Assembly: GCA_011033025.1 (NCBI GenBank) | Contig: WFMF01000007.1 | Coordinates: 1,116,001 to 1,180,000 of the forward strand | Reading direction: 5' to 3' | Source: Beroe forskalii | Taxonomy: Eukaryota > Ctenophora > Nuda > Beroida > Beroidae | Length of the DNA stretch: 64,000 nucleotides | Shown: piece after piece, positions 31,082 to 42,231 of the stretch | Layout of the letters: each line of letters opens with the position of its first letter | Numbering within the stretch: position 1 is the first letter of the stretch | Notes under the pieces: model-generated | Database searches by the model: none | Seen by the model: the letters and a program-made list of their open reading frames with translations, nothing else | Told to the model about the DNA's origin: nothing | Position numbers and translations under genes: made by a program

Positions 31082-34000
31082 CCATCTCTCATGGTAAGAA
31101 GACCAAGAAGTACAAGCTGGCAGAAAAGCAGACGATTGTGGACAAGATAGAAGAGATTAAGAGTACGGACAACTTCAATGGTGATCCCGCAGCTGTCGAG
31201 ACCCTTTCTAATCTGGAGTCGAGGCTCGACGCTATCATCAGAGATGAGACCGAGGGTAACATCGTGCGGTCCAAAGTCCAGTATGTGGAGAAAGGGGAGC
31301 GTTGTACCAAGTACTTCTTTGGCTTGGAGAAGAGCAATGGTAAGAAGAAGATGATCACCAAGTTGGTGGACGAGTCAACAGGCGAGGCTATGCTTACTCA
31401 GGAGAAGATGTCTGATCACGCGGTTTCTTTCTATCAGAATCTCTACTCCACCGCTAGCCACAGCCGTGTAGACATAGACTCGTACTTGGAGAACTGTACC
31501 CTTAACAAGATTCCAGAGAGCTTAGCGGATAAGATCGACCAGCCTATCACAGTCGTGGAGATGGATGAGGTGGTCGTGAATCTGAAGAAGGGTAAGTCTC
31601 CGGGATGGGACGGTCTGACGGCTGAATTCTACCAACACTTCTGGAGTGACATCAAGTCAACCCTCTTCCAGTCCTTCGTCGAATCCATCGACAACAGCTG
31701 CCTCTCCCCTTCTCAGAGGATCGGCGTGATTAATCTTATTCCCAAACCCAAGAAGCCTCCAGAGCTAGTTCTCCTAAAAAATTGGCGTCCCATTACTCTT
31801 TTGAATGTTGACTATAAGATCTTCACTCATATTATTAAGAACAAAATCGTAGCTACCCTTCCTTATATTCTTAGTAATGTCCAGTCCGGCTTCCAGTCGG
31901 GGAGAGCTACTTCGGACAACCTCATCCTCATGTGTCTAGTGGTCGACCACTATAGTAACAATGAGGAGGAGGCGGGACTGCTTTTACAGGTTGACTTCCA
32001 ACGTGCTTTCGACAGCGTTGATCACTATTTTCTTTTTAAAACCATGGAAAAGTTGGGTTTCGGTGCTAATCTCATAAAATTAGTTAAAATTGCCTTCCAC
32101 GGTTGTCTAAGTTTTCTTAATATCAACGGCTACCTTAGCAGTCAGGTTGTGCTGGGTAGAGGTCTCCACCAGGGAAGTCCCCTATCCCCAATCCTTTTCC
32201 TACTTGTAGCTCAAGTATTCACTGTTAAATTGAGTGCGAATAACCTAATTAAGGGCATTAGTATTAATCATGTTGATATTATGCTTAGCCTATTCGCTGA
32301 TGATACTGATATGTTTCTTGAGGCAACCAGTAGTTGCCTAGATGCGGTTATCAAGGAAATCCATAGATTTGGGATGGTTTCCGGCTGTATGATTAATATT
32401 GACAAAACTTGTTTAGTACCACTAGGGAGTGCTAGGAGGGACACTAATCTGCTTTCGCATATCACCCGTCGGTACGGTAGTGACATGCTTAATAACGAGT
32501 TTACTGCCCTGGGCGTGTATTTCAACAACTATGATAATCTTCATGCCTTATCTGACAAGAACTATGGGGATAAACTGGACAGAGCAATCTCTCGTGCCAA
32601 GTTTTGGAAGACTAGAGATCTATCCATCTATGGTAAGATCACTATCATTAAGTCTCTGCTCATGGCACAGTTTGTTTACATTTCCTCATCCCTCCCACGT
32701 CCTAGTCCTAGTACAGTCAATGCCATTACTAAGTTTATGTTTAATTTTCTTTGGGGTGGTGGTTGTGATAAGATCAAGCGCAATGTGGTCGTGCAGGATC
32801 GTGAGGCAGGTGGGTTAGATATGCTCTACCCACAGGAGTTTCTTTCCAGCATGAAGTTAAAATTACTCTATAAAATAGGTGACATTGATTTTAGTCATAG
32901 TTGGAAGGATATTGTGCTAAATCAGCTCGCACATCCTCACCACCCAGGCATCTGTGTCGAGAATTCTATTGTATCTCATAACTATACTTTTACGTGGGAT
33001 TTAGTGAGCTGCTACTCTGATTGGAAGGAGAATGCTTCTAAATCAAGTAGCAAGTGTATCAACCACTGTATTTGGGGTAATGTTCTGATTACGGATATTG
33101 GTAGTAAACTTTGGCTTCCCAGTCTTATTAATGTAGATGTTAACTACCTCTCCGATTTTATTAATGATTCAGGGCAAGTCATGTCTTACAGAGAATTCTG
33201 TATTAACACCCTGCGACGTAGCTGGAATATTTTATCTAAGAGACACTACGTCGACATTAAAATGGCTATCCGTAGATTCAGTAACCCAGATATCCCCAAT
33301 AGGGATCTGGCTAATATTGACAATAACCTTTGCTTGAAGTTTTTCACAGATACCTATAGTGATATTAAAGCAAGTAAGATTCGTGATGCCTGCAAGCACA
33401 CATTGCAGTTTGAGGATATGGTACCTCTCAGAGCTTGGGAGCGTGACCTGGGGTCCAGTCCTATAGACTGGGGTGCAGTATTTAAGGTGATGTACAGTGG
33501 TTTCACTAGGAATTTTAAAATTTTACAGTTCCAATATAAATTGCTTATGAGGATTTCGACTTGCCGTTACATGAGATTCAAAATGAATATTGATACGGTG
33601 AGCCCGGACTGCATTTATTGTCTGAACAAGCCTGAAACCCTGCATCATATTTTTACTAACTGTCCTAGGACTATAATTTTATTTACTTATGTGGAACACC
33701 TTATTATTGACAAGATTGACCCTGGGTACAGTGACCCCGACAAGGTCTTCTATATAACTTGCAGTAGCAATAACCCCTCAGTTAATTTCATCTGGGCCTC
33801 CTTCAAGTGGTATATCAGTCGTTCATTTCAGTTATCTAAGGCACCCACTTTAGCAGGATTTACAAACTCCCTCCGTAAATTGTTCTATGGAGAGAAGGCG
33901 GAGTTGGTGGAAGTGGTCAAGACCACCTTTGGTCTGGAGGAGCAACCCGTCCAGGGTTCTTAATTTGTGTTCATGGTTTTGTATATGATTACCTTATTTC

Positions 34001-34456
34001 TTCTTACTTCGTCAGCGACATGTGCCGCTCACCTGCCTATCTTGTTCACTTGTGGTCCCGTCAGTTTTCCCTTTTCTTTCCGTGAGTGTGTTGCTTCATC
34101 TACCTTTTACCTTAGGATCCCCAAGTCTTGGATTCCGTATGTTTGGATCTTCTACGCATCGGGGGTATACCCTCAGCGACGGTAGCCACACCCTTAGGTT
34201 TAGGACTAGTCTTAGCCCGGGAACGGGCGTATAAGGTGGCTACCGTCAGAGGTTGGGGATTATCTTGTCCAAGACTGCCCCGAAAGGCAGTGTGGTGGTG
34301 CGCCGGTGCCTGCCTCCGGTCCGCGTTCTGGCCGTGTATACCCAGAGAGTTTTTAGCATGCATCGGTCAGGGCGCGGGCGGGGCACAGGTGATGGGCCCC
34401 ACTCCATTGGTTTTCGTGGCACGTTTTTATTTAGAAAAAAAAAAAAAAAAAAAAAA
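31082..34456 (+). mobile_element. L1/Tx1-type LINE, copy 1, 5'-truncated, with poly-A and target duplication
   Basis: The insertion starts mid-ORF2 at 31,082 and ends in 22 A's (34,435-34,456). AATTCTAGCGACG occurs on both sides (31,069-31,081 and 34,455-34,467), a ~13-bp target duplication inside the satellite. The 3' UTR (33,964-34,434) is GC-rich with potential stems (GCCCGGGAACGGGC; GACTGCCCCGAAAGGCAGT). There is no endonuclease, so it is not autonomous. Confidence 0.93.
31138..33963 (+). CDS. LINE ORF2 reverse transcriptase (intact RT, no endonuclease)
   Basis: 941 codons from the first ATG; the frame is open back to the truncation at 31,082, so the ATG is incidental. The RT domain has NWRPITLLNVDYKIF (~residue 216), motif A QVDFQRAFDSVDH (~285), GRGLHQGSPLSPILF (~341) and the catalytic FADD at 386-389. 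A CX2CX8HX4C zinc knuckle follows at C825, C828, H837 and C842. The FNFLWGG motif and this knuckle are typical of L1/Tx1-clade elements. The uninterrupted frame and a copy ~95% identical nearby indicate recent insertion. Confidence 0.93.
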   Translation: MDKIEEIKSTDNFNGDPAAVETLSNLESRLDAIIRDETEGNIVRSKVQYVEKGERCTKYFFGLEKSNGKKKMITKLVDESTGEAMLTQEKMSDHAVSFYQNLYSTASHSRVDIDSYLENCTLNKIPESLADKIDQPITVVEMDEVVVNLKKGKSPGWDGLTAEFYQHFWSDIKSTLFQSFVESIDNSCLSPSQRIGVINLIPKPKKPPELVLLKNWRPITLLNVDYKIFTHIIKNKIVATLPYILSNVQSGFQSGRATSDNLILMCLVVDHYSNNEEEAGLLLQVDFQRAFDSVDHYFLFKTMEKLGFGANLIKLVKIAFHGCLSFLNINGYLSSQVVLGRGLHQGSPLSPILFLLVAQVFTVKLSANNLIKGISINHVDIMLSLFADDTDMFLEATSSCLDAVIKEIHRFGMVSGCMINIDKTCLVPLGSARRDTNLLSHITRRYGSDMLNNEFTALGVYFNNYDNLHALSDKNYGDKLDRAISRAKFWKTRDLSIYGKITIIKSLLMAQFVYISSSLPRPSPSTVNAITKFMFNFLWGGGCDKIKRNVVVQDREAGGLDMLYPQEFLSSMKLKLLYKIGDIDFSHSWKDIVLNQLAHPHHPGICVENSIVSHNYTFTWDLVSCYSDWKENASKSSSKCINHCIWGNVLITDIGSKLWLPSLINVDVNYLSDFINDSGQVMSYREFCINTLRRSWNILSKRHYVDIKMAIRRFSNPDIPNRDLANIDNNLCLKFFTDTYSDIKASKIRDACKHTLQFEDMVPLRAWERDLGSSPIDWGAVFKVMYSGFTRNFKILQFQYKLLMRISTCRYMRFKMNIDTVSPDCIYCLNKPETLHHIFTNCPRTIILFTYVEHLIIDKIDPGYSDPDKVFYITCSSNNPSVNFIWASFKWYISRSFQLSKAPTLAGFTNSLRKLFYGEKAELVEVVKTTFGLEEQPVQGS

Positions 34457-34862
34457 TTCTAGCGACGTCCAAAAATTACAGTTATACCGTCAAAAAATTC
34501 TAAAAATAGGTACAAATCATTGGTAGAAAGTTCGTTTAAAAATAATTTTTTCTTCTTGACGAAAATTAGCAATTAAATATTCAAAAATTCATAATTAATT
34601 CTAGCATCGTCCAATAATTACAGTTTTACCGTCAAAAAATTCTAAAAATAGGTAAAAATCATTAGTAGAAAGCTCGTTTAAAAATAATTTTTTCTTCTTG
34701 ACGAAAATTAGCAATTTAATATTCAAAAATTCATAATTAATTCCAGCAGCGTCCAAAAAATACAGTTTTACCGTCAGAAAATTCTAAAAATAGGTACAAA
34801 TCATTGGTAGAAAGCTCGTTTTTAAAAATAATTTTTTCTTCTTGACGAAAATTAGCAAGCTA
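34455..34862 (+). repeat. ~140-bp satellite, right block
   Basis: The array continues after the LINE: unit starts at ~34,455, 34,593 and 34,737, ending at 34,860 where sequence becomes unique. It includes the 3' target-duplication copy. Confidence 0.9.
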
Positions 34863-35266
34863 TATATCTACCACAGTTATCGAACCAAAGAGTTCGCCTG
34901 GCTGGACAATTCATCTCCAAAACCATCCTCACAAAACCTTAGTGATATGCACTTTAAATGCAATTATCACGCTTTCGCCGTTCGAATTTAGCTAAATCAC
35001 ATGAAATTGTCAAAGTTTAGAATCTTTTTTTTATGAAATTAACAGATCAATCAATCATTGCAACATAAAGCAAACACATTATCAAATTCAAATCAAAATG
35101 TCAGTAAATCTTGTGTATGTATTTGCAATATAATAATGTCATAACAAACGCATCTACAGCGGCGTGTCTATGAAATTGAAAGTGAAAGACACCTATTTTA
35201 AAACAATTAACATGTTCATGTCTTATTCAATAATCAACTTACTTAATCAAACAGGATTTTTGGTTC
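34863..35266. other. Unique spacer between inverted LINEs
   Basis: AT-rich sequence without a recognisable gene. It forms, with the right satellite block, the ~800-bp loop between the two inverted LINE copies. Confidence 0.5.
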
Positions 35267-38200
35267 TTTTTTTTTTTTTTTTTTTTTTTTTTGAAAAACG
35301 TGCCACGAAAACCAATGGAGTGGGGCCCATCACCTGTGCCCCGCCCGCGCCCTGCCCTTTGCATGCTAACAACTCTCTGGGTATACAAGGCCAGAACGCG
35401 GACTGGAGGCAGGCACCGGCACCACCACACTGCCTTTCGGGGCAGTCTTGGACAAGATAATCCCCAACCTCTGACGGTAGCCACCTTATACGCCCGTTCC
35501 CGGGCCAAGACTAGTCCTAAACCTAAGGGTGTGGCTACCATCGCTGAGGGTATACCCCCGATGCATAGGAGATCCAAACATACGGAATCCAAGACTTTGA
35601 GGATCCTAAGGTAAAAGGTAAAGATTAAGAAGCAGCACACTCACGGAAGGAAAGGAAAAATGGAGGGACCACTGTGAACAAGATAGGATAGGTGAGCAGC
35701 ACATGTCGCTGACGAAGTAAGGAGAATAAGGATAACAAATAAAAAACCATGATAAACAAATTACGGACCCTGAACGGGTTGCTCCTCCAGACCAAAGGTG
35801 GTCTTGACCACTTCCACCAGCTCCACCTTTTCTCCATAGAACAGTTTACGGAGGAAGTTTGTAAATCCTGCTAACGTGGGTGCCTTAGATAATTGAAATG
35901 AACGACTGATATACCACTTGAAAGAGGCCCAGATGAAATTAACTGAGGGGTTATTGCTACTGCAAGTAATATAGAAGACCTTGTCGGGGTCACTGTACCC
36001 AGGGTCAATCTTGTCAATAATAAGGTGTTCCACATAAGTAAATAAAATACTAGTCCTAGGACAGTTAATAAAAATATGATGCAGGGTTTCAGGCTTGTTC
36101 AGACAATAAATGCAGTCCGGGCTCACCGTATCAATATTCATTTTGAATCTCATGTAACGGCAAGTCGAAATCCTCATAAGCAATTTATATTGGAACTGTA
36201 AAATTTTAAAATTCCTAGTGAAACCACTGTACATCACCTTAAAAACTGCACCCCAGTCTATAGGACTGGACCCCAGGTCACGCTCCCAAGCTCTGAGAGG
36301 TACCATATCCTCAAACTGCAATGTGTGCTTGCAGGCATCACGAATCTTACTTGCTTTAATATCACGATAGGTATCTGTGAAGAACTGCAAGCAAAGGTTA
36401 GTGTCAATATTAGCAAGATCCCTACTGGGGATATCTGGGTTACTGAATCTACGGATAGCCATTTTAATGTCGACGTAGTGTCTCTTAGATATAATATTCC
36501 AGCTACGCCGCAGGGTGTTAATACAGAAATCTCTGTAAGACATGACTTGCCCTGAATCATTAATAAAATCGGAGAGGTAGTTAACATCTACATTAATAAG
36601 ACTGGGCGTCCAAAGCTTACTACCAATATCCGTAATCAGATCATTACCCCAAATACAGTGGTTAATACACTTGTTACTTGATTTGGAAGCATTATCCTTC
36701 CAATCAGAGTAGCAGCTCACTAAATCCCACGTAAAAGTATAGTTATGAGATACAAGAGAATTCTCGACACAGATGCCTGGGTGGTGAGGATGTGCGAGCT
36801 GATTCATCACAATATCTTTCCAACTGTGACTAAAATCAATGTCACCTATTTTATAGAGTAATTTTAACTTCATGCTGGAAAGAAACTCCTGTGGGTAGAG
36901 CATATCTAACCCACCTGCCTCACGATCCTGCACGACCACATTGCGCTTGATCTTGTCGCAACCACCACCCCAAAGAAAATTAAACATAAACTTAGTAATG
37001 GCATTGACTGTACTAGGACTAGGACGAGGGAGGGAAGTAGAAATGTAAACAAACTGTGCCATGAGTAGAGACTTAATGATAGTGATCTTACCATAGATAG
37101 AGAGGTCTCTAGTCTTCCAAAACTTGGCACGAGAGATTGCTCTGTCCAGTTTGTCCCCATAATTCTTGTCTGATAAGGCATGAAGGTTATCATAGTTGTT
37201 GAAATACACGCCCAATGCAGTGAACTCGTTCTTGAGCATGTCGCTACCGTACCGACAGATGATATGCGAAAGCAGATTAGTGTCCCTCCTAGCACTGCCA
37301 AGTGGTACTAAACAAGTTTTGTCAATATTATTCATACAGCCGGAAACCATACCAAATCTATGGATTTCCTTGATAACCTCATCTAGGCAACTACTGGTTG
37401 CCTCAAGAAACATATCAGTATCGTCCGCGAACAGGCTTAGCATAATATTTACATCATTGATACTAATACCGTTTATTAATTCATTCGCACTCAATTTAGC
37501 AGTGAAAACTTGAGCTACAAGAAGGAAAAGGATGGGGGAAAGGGGACTACCCTGATGGAGACCTCTACCCAGCACCACCTGGCTGCTAAGGTAGCCGTTA
37601 ATGTTCAGAAAACTAAGACAACCGTGGAAAGCAATTTTAACTAAATTAATAAGATTAGTACCGAAACCCAACTTCTCCATAGTTTTAAAAAGAAAATAGT
37701 GATCCACGCTGTCGAAGGCTCGTTGGAAATCTACCTGTAGAAGCATTCCCGCCTCTTCCTCATTGTTACTATAGTGATCAGCCACTAGACACATGAGGAT
37801 GAGGTTGTCCGAAGTAGATCTCCCAGACTGGAAGCCGGACTGGACGTTGCTAAGAATATAGGGAAGGGTAGTTACGATTTTATTCTTAATAATATGGGTG
37901 AAGATCTTGTAATCAACATTCAAAAGAGTAATGGGACGCCAATTTTTAAGGAGAACTAGCTCTGGAGGCTTCTTGGGTTTGGGAATAAGATTAATCACAC
38001 CGATCCTCTGCGAAGGGGAGAGGCAGCTGTTGTCGATAGATTCGACGAAGGACTGGAAAAGGGTTGACTTGATGTCACTCCAGAAGTGTTGGTAGAATTC
38101 AGCCGTCAGACCGTCCCATCCCGGAGACTTACCCTTCTTCAGATTCCCGACCACCTCATCCATCTCCACGACTGTGATAGGCTGGTCGATCCTATCCGCT

Positions 38201-38492
38201 AAGCTCTCTGGAATCTTGTTAAGGGTACAGTTCTCCAAGTACGAATCTGTGTCTACACGGCTGTGGCTAGCTGTGGAGTAGAGATTCTGATAGAAAGAAA
38301 CTGCGTGATCAGAGATCTTCTCCTGAGTGAGCATAGCCTCGCCTGTTGACTCGTCCACCAACTTGGTGATCATCTTCTTCTTACCATTGCTCTTCTCCAA
38401 GCCAAAGAAGTACTTGGTACAACGCTCCCCTTTCTCCACATACTGGACTTTGGACCGCACGATGTTACCCTCGGTCTCATCTCTGATGATGA
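35267..38492 (-). mobile_element. L1/Tx1-type LINE, copy 2, inverted relative to copy 1
   Basis: The poly-A tail appears as 26 T's at 35,267-35,292, the 3' UTR spans 35,293-35,760, and homology to copy 1 stops near 38,490 (copy-1 position ~31,235). I found no clear target duplication. Its 3' UTR is nearly identical to that of copy 1. Confidence 0.92.
35761..38492 (-). CDS. LINE ORF2 reverse transcriptase, copy 2
   Basis: About 900 codons open without a stop from the truncation. The frame enters at RDETEGNIVRSKVQYVEKGE and has no genuine ATG start. It retains QVDFQRAFDSVDH, FADDTD and the C-terminal CIYCLNKPETLHHIF knuckle. By eye it differs from copy 1 at roughly 45 residues. The RT core is intact and the endonuclease missing. 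Confidence 0.92.
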
Positions 38493-39403
38493 TGTCAAAA
38501 TTTTAGGACAAAACTTAAACGAGTGAGATGTCAAGAACTACGACTTATCTTGAGATGAGATCGGCTAAAGTATGTTGTAATAAGGCGGAATCGCTTAATA
38601 GGCCATACGGGAAGTTGGTTTGAGCCTATTTTGGTGCTGTGATGACGTCATCAAAATCGCGTAAAACCGCTAAAATAACGTATTTTGCGATAAAACGCTA
38701 TTTTGTGCTACTTTGAACATCTCTAACTCAAAGAGTTTTCATCGGAATATGTTTTACTTCGATATTTTGCTTTTAGACCTCGAGATTTAGCTATAAAACG
38801 AGTTTCAAGGTGATCGGTCGAAATATGTCGTCATGCGAAGCCTCTAAAAATTGAGCTGCAAAATGGTTGAAATTACGTTTATAATGAAAAATTGTACTTT
38901 AGCCTTATTCTGTGATACGATGACGACCTAATAATGGTTTCCTTATGTCTCGCAGTGACTAAATGTGGGAATTATACGATGAAATAGTGAATCACGTGAG
39001 TTCACGTGGACGTTTTGTAGAAATTAGGGGATTTAAAGAAATTGATATTTACACGTGATTTTCGACTTGATTACGTTGAAATGAGTTCAAATACGACTAA
39101 TGCTACATTTCAGCACGTGAGTTCACGTGGACGATTTGTAGAAATTAGCAAATTGGTCAATTCTAGTAATTCCAATTCAGAATTACGTTGTTTCGGAAAG
39201 CGTGAGGTTTAGTAACGTTGGTTCCAACCTAAAGAACCGGACTGACGTCACCAAATCAGCAGGGGGTTACTACGACAACCGTCTCGGTTTTGGAGAGTTT
39301 ATATATAGAACCAGCAAAAGCCACTTCCAGTGATTTACATAACTCAACTGAGGAAAATGAAAAGCTTGTCAATTATTCCAGGACTTGTACAATTGAGACT
39401 CAC
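38493..39403. other. Non-coding; paired CACGTGAGTTCACGTG palindromes
   Basis: CACGTGAGTTCACGTGGACG plus TTTGTAGAAATTAG occurs at ~38,994 and again at ~39,114. A TATATATAG stretch at ~39,300 is plus-strand promoter-like, but no matching plus-strand gene was seen. Confidence 0.5.
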
Positions 39404-39546
39404 GTCACTGGATATGAGCATGTTTTGGCTGTTGGTCAGAGCCAACTGCTCTCTGAGATGTAGGTTTTCCTCTTGGAGCTGCAGAACGGTGCTGCCCAGC
39501 ACTTGTTCTTGAGAGAAGTGTGTTTTTGTCATCTTGTCGTGGGCTC
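39404..39546 (-). CDS. Probable internal coding exon, coiled coil
   Basis: Acceptor CTCTAAACCAG before 39,546 and a strong donor GTGAGTC at 39,403; the length fits phase 1 to 0. It encodes AHDKMTKTHFSQEQ, then STVLQLQEENLHLREQLAL, a leucine-heptad coiled coil. Its ATG with GACAAG upstream could also be a start. The parent gene is not recognisable and partner exons were not found on this strand. Confidence 0.5.
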
Positions 39547-39790
39547 CTGGTTTAGAGAGGATGAGAAAGGAAGAAATGGGTGCTTAGACCAATCACCAAT
39601 GACAGAGGTTATTTTGCATGGACAGTGAACGTGAGCACCTTATTGGTATGAATTATGGTCTGTACTTATTAAGGTCATCGGCGACTTTGTAACCTTAAAT
39701 AGTACACACCTTAAATTTTACAAACCTTAAATTCTACTGACCGTGATGGCGAAATGGTAGTTAAGGAGCATGACTGATTTCAGCGTAAAA

Positions 39791-40114
39791 TAGCCCCCAT
39801 TAGCCCCCATGGGGGCTACGTGAGGGGCTAGTGAGGGGCTACGTGAGGGGCTAATCTTGGTGTCTAGCCCCCATGGGCGCTAATATACGGTGGGGGCTAT
39901 TTGCATTATGTAGCCCTTCACGGTGAGGGGCTAAAAAGTTCACTTAACCCCTCACTAGCCCTTCACTAGCTCCTCACGTAGCCCCCATGGGCGCTAAATC
40001 TACAATTTAGCCCCCATAAGCCCCCACGAATTATGTATCTACGTATTTCCATGGGGGGCTATAGCACCCATATGAGGGGCTAAAGCCTTCATATGAGGGG
40101 CTAATGGGGGCTAA
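39791..40114. mobile_element. Foldback of TAGCCCC / GGGGCTA units
   Basis: Starts TAGCCCCCATTAGCCCCCAT and ends, inverted, ATGAGGGGCTAATGGGGGCTA. The whole 320 bp is made of TAGCCCCxxA and TxxGGGGCTA units in alternating orientation. Confidence 0.75.
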
Positions 40115-40149
40115 ATTTGAATGAATAACTTAGCCAGGCATGGATCCAG

Positions 40150-41180
40150 CCCAGAATTTTTGGGGGCGTGCAAATTTATACAGCTCACTCGGCGCTGCTT
40201 CGCGGCACCTCGTTCACACATAGGAAGTTTTTGAATATTTAAAGGATAATTAAAGTATGTATAAGCAGGAATCTGGGGCGGCAGCCCCTAGAGGCCAGAG
40301 GTCTAGAGTATAACGAAATGGCAACTCTTTAGTGTTTGGGCATTGTTTTCAACTTAACAGCGCTGCTGTTGCGGTTGTGCGAAATTCAAATGAATATTAC
40401 ATTTGGAATCAAGAAAGCAGCAGGGGTCTGGGGGCGGCAGACCCCAGAAGCCACAGGTCTAGAGTATAAAGAATTAGCAACTAAATAGTGTTTGGGCATT
40501 GTTGTCAACTTAACGACGCTCTCGTTGCTGTTGTACGAAATCTCAATAAATATAAAATCAAAAGAGCAGCAGGGGTCTGGGGGCGGCAGCCCCATAATCA
40601 AAGGTCTGAAGTATAGAGAAATGGTAAGTCAATAGTGTTTGGGCATTATTTTCAACTTGATAACAGCGCTGTCCTTTCTGTCATAAAAATTCCAATAAAT
40701 GTTATACAGCCCCCAGAAGCCAGAGGTCTGGAGAATTAGCAACTAAATAGTGTTTGGGCATTGTTGTCAACTTAACGACGCTCTCGTTGATGTTGTACGA
40801 AATCTCAATAAATATAAAATCGGCTGCCGGACAAGTGCGCACATGGGAGCTCAATAATTGACAGGGTAGCGTGGGAAAATTTGGGGAGTAGCCCAATCAG
40901 TAGATTGACTGTCAGTAGATTGTTGCTGTCGTACGAAATTCCAATTAATATTATGTTTAGAATCAAAGGAGAAGCAGGGGTCTGGGGCGGCAGCCCCATA
41001 AACAAAAGGTCTGGAGTATAAATAAATGGCAACTCAATAGTGTTTGGGCATTGCTTTCAATATAACAACGCTGTTAATGTTGTCGTACAAAATCTCATTG
41101 ATATAAATATAAAATCAAAAGTACAGGGGTCTGGGGCAGCAGCCCCCCATTAGAGGTCTGAAGTATTAAGAAAGAAAGAA
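40150..41180 (+). repeat. ~145-bp tandem repeat, GCAGCAGGGGTCTGGGGCGG family
   Basis: Units contain CAGGGGTCTGGGGGCGGCAG, GAGGTCTAGAGTATAA, ATAGTGTTTGGGCATTGTT and GTACGAAATYTCAATAAATA. They recur near 40,270, 40,425, 40,570, 40,710 (partial), 40,975 and 41,125. No coding potential. Confidence 0.85.
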
Positions 41181-41518
41181 ATTGGAAATCAATTGCATTG
41201 TGCCTGTTATTTTTCGACTTTTATTTTCGTTGTTGTAATACTGCAAAGGCAGTAGAGTTTTTTAATCAATAGGATTCAATAGGCATGAATATTATTTTTT
41301 GGATGGAGGCCGAAAAAACGCGTGTAGTACACTTTGTACTACACAATCACCCTTGCACAACTAAATGACCCGTTTTAGCCCGTGAGCTATTTTTTCACTT
41401 TTTAAGCCTTATTATTAAAAATCATTTTTAGTTCATGTATCCCTTTTGTTACGGTTCTGGAGGTGTTCTTTCTGTTAATGCGTAACGCATGGGCCCTCTG
41501 TTTTGTTTGCTAACTATA

Positions 41519-41706
41519 TGTACTTTAGAGGCGTAAGACGAACACGCAGACAATATAGAGCCCTGCGAGAGCAGGGCTCTATATAATATTTAAATGTCGA
41601 CAGCGAAGCTGGAGACATTTAAATAATTTAGAGTGCGAGGCGAAGCGAAGCTGAGCCGAGTGCTCTAAATCATATTTCTGCGGTGAGTTTGAGCCTCTAA
41701 AGTACT
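41519..41706. repeat. Cloverleaf-like palindrome: outer stem enclosing three hairpins
   Basis: The outer 13-bp stem is GTACTTTAGAGGC (41,520-41,532) with GCCTCTAAAGTAC (41,693-41,705). Inside, hairpin 1 is TATAGAGCCCTGC-GAGA-inverse (41,554-41,583). Hairpin 2 has ATTTAAATGTC arms around CAGCGAAGCTG. Hairpin 3 has ATTTAGAG/CTCTAAAT arms around GCGAAGCGAAGC. Confidence 0.85.
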
Positions 41707-41799
41707 ATAGTAGTCGAACGGTGTACACAAGACACACCCTGTACACAACAAGCACACATTACCTTATGGTAATAATAAAAAATGCTTGTTTACACAAAA

Positions 41800-42130
41800 T
41801 AAAAAGTGCATAACTCAGTCGTTTTTGAGCAATTTTGATCAAATTTTCAGGATATTACAGGCAAGATATGACCAATATAATCCTGGAGTAGCTAACATTT
41901 TGACCTCCACAAATTGAGTTATGACAAATAAACTGGTGTTTCGTTTTCAAGTTACCGCTTAATAAGTGGCTTTTCGGTCATAACTCCGCTTCTGGGGCTC
42001 AAAAATGAATCTAAACTTCACTGAGATGTTGCTCATATCTAGCTCTAAATATCCTGAAAGTTTCATCAAGTTTGCTCAAAAAACCTCGGAGATATGCACA
42101 TTTTTGTAACGCAAAAGCAAAGGTCGCGTA
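41800..42130. repeat. Inverted-repeat element related to the core of the 60.3-kb element
   Basis: TTTTGAGCAATTTTGATCAA with TTCAGGATATTACAGGCAAG on the left is mirrored by CTGAAAGTTTCATCAAGTTT and GCTCAAAAAACCTCGGAGAT on the right. The same phrases occur at 60,540-60,830. Confidence 0.65.
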
Positions 42131-42231
42131 GATGTGTATTTAAATTGGTATTTATAATTACAGTGTGTCATAACAAACACATGATATAAAACGCGTGTTA
42201 GTCTAGTCAGTTAAGGTCTGAGGCCTGCAAC

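Noticed and set aside
34128-35640. ~130-residue open frames in the LINE 3' UTRs
   Set aside because: They span the GC-rich UTR and run into the poly-A tail; the mirrored frames in both copies reflect sequence identity, not coding conservation.
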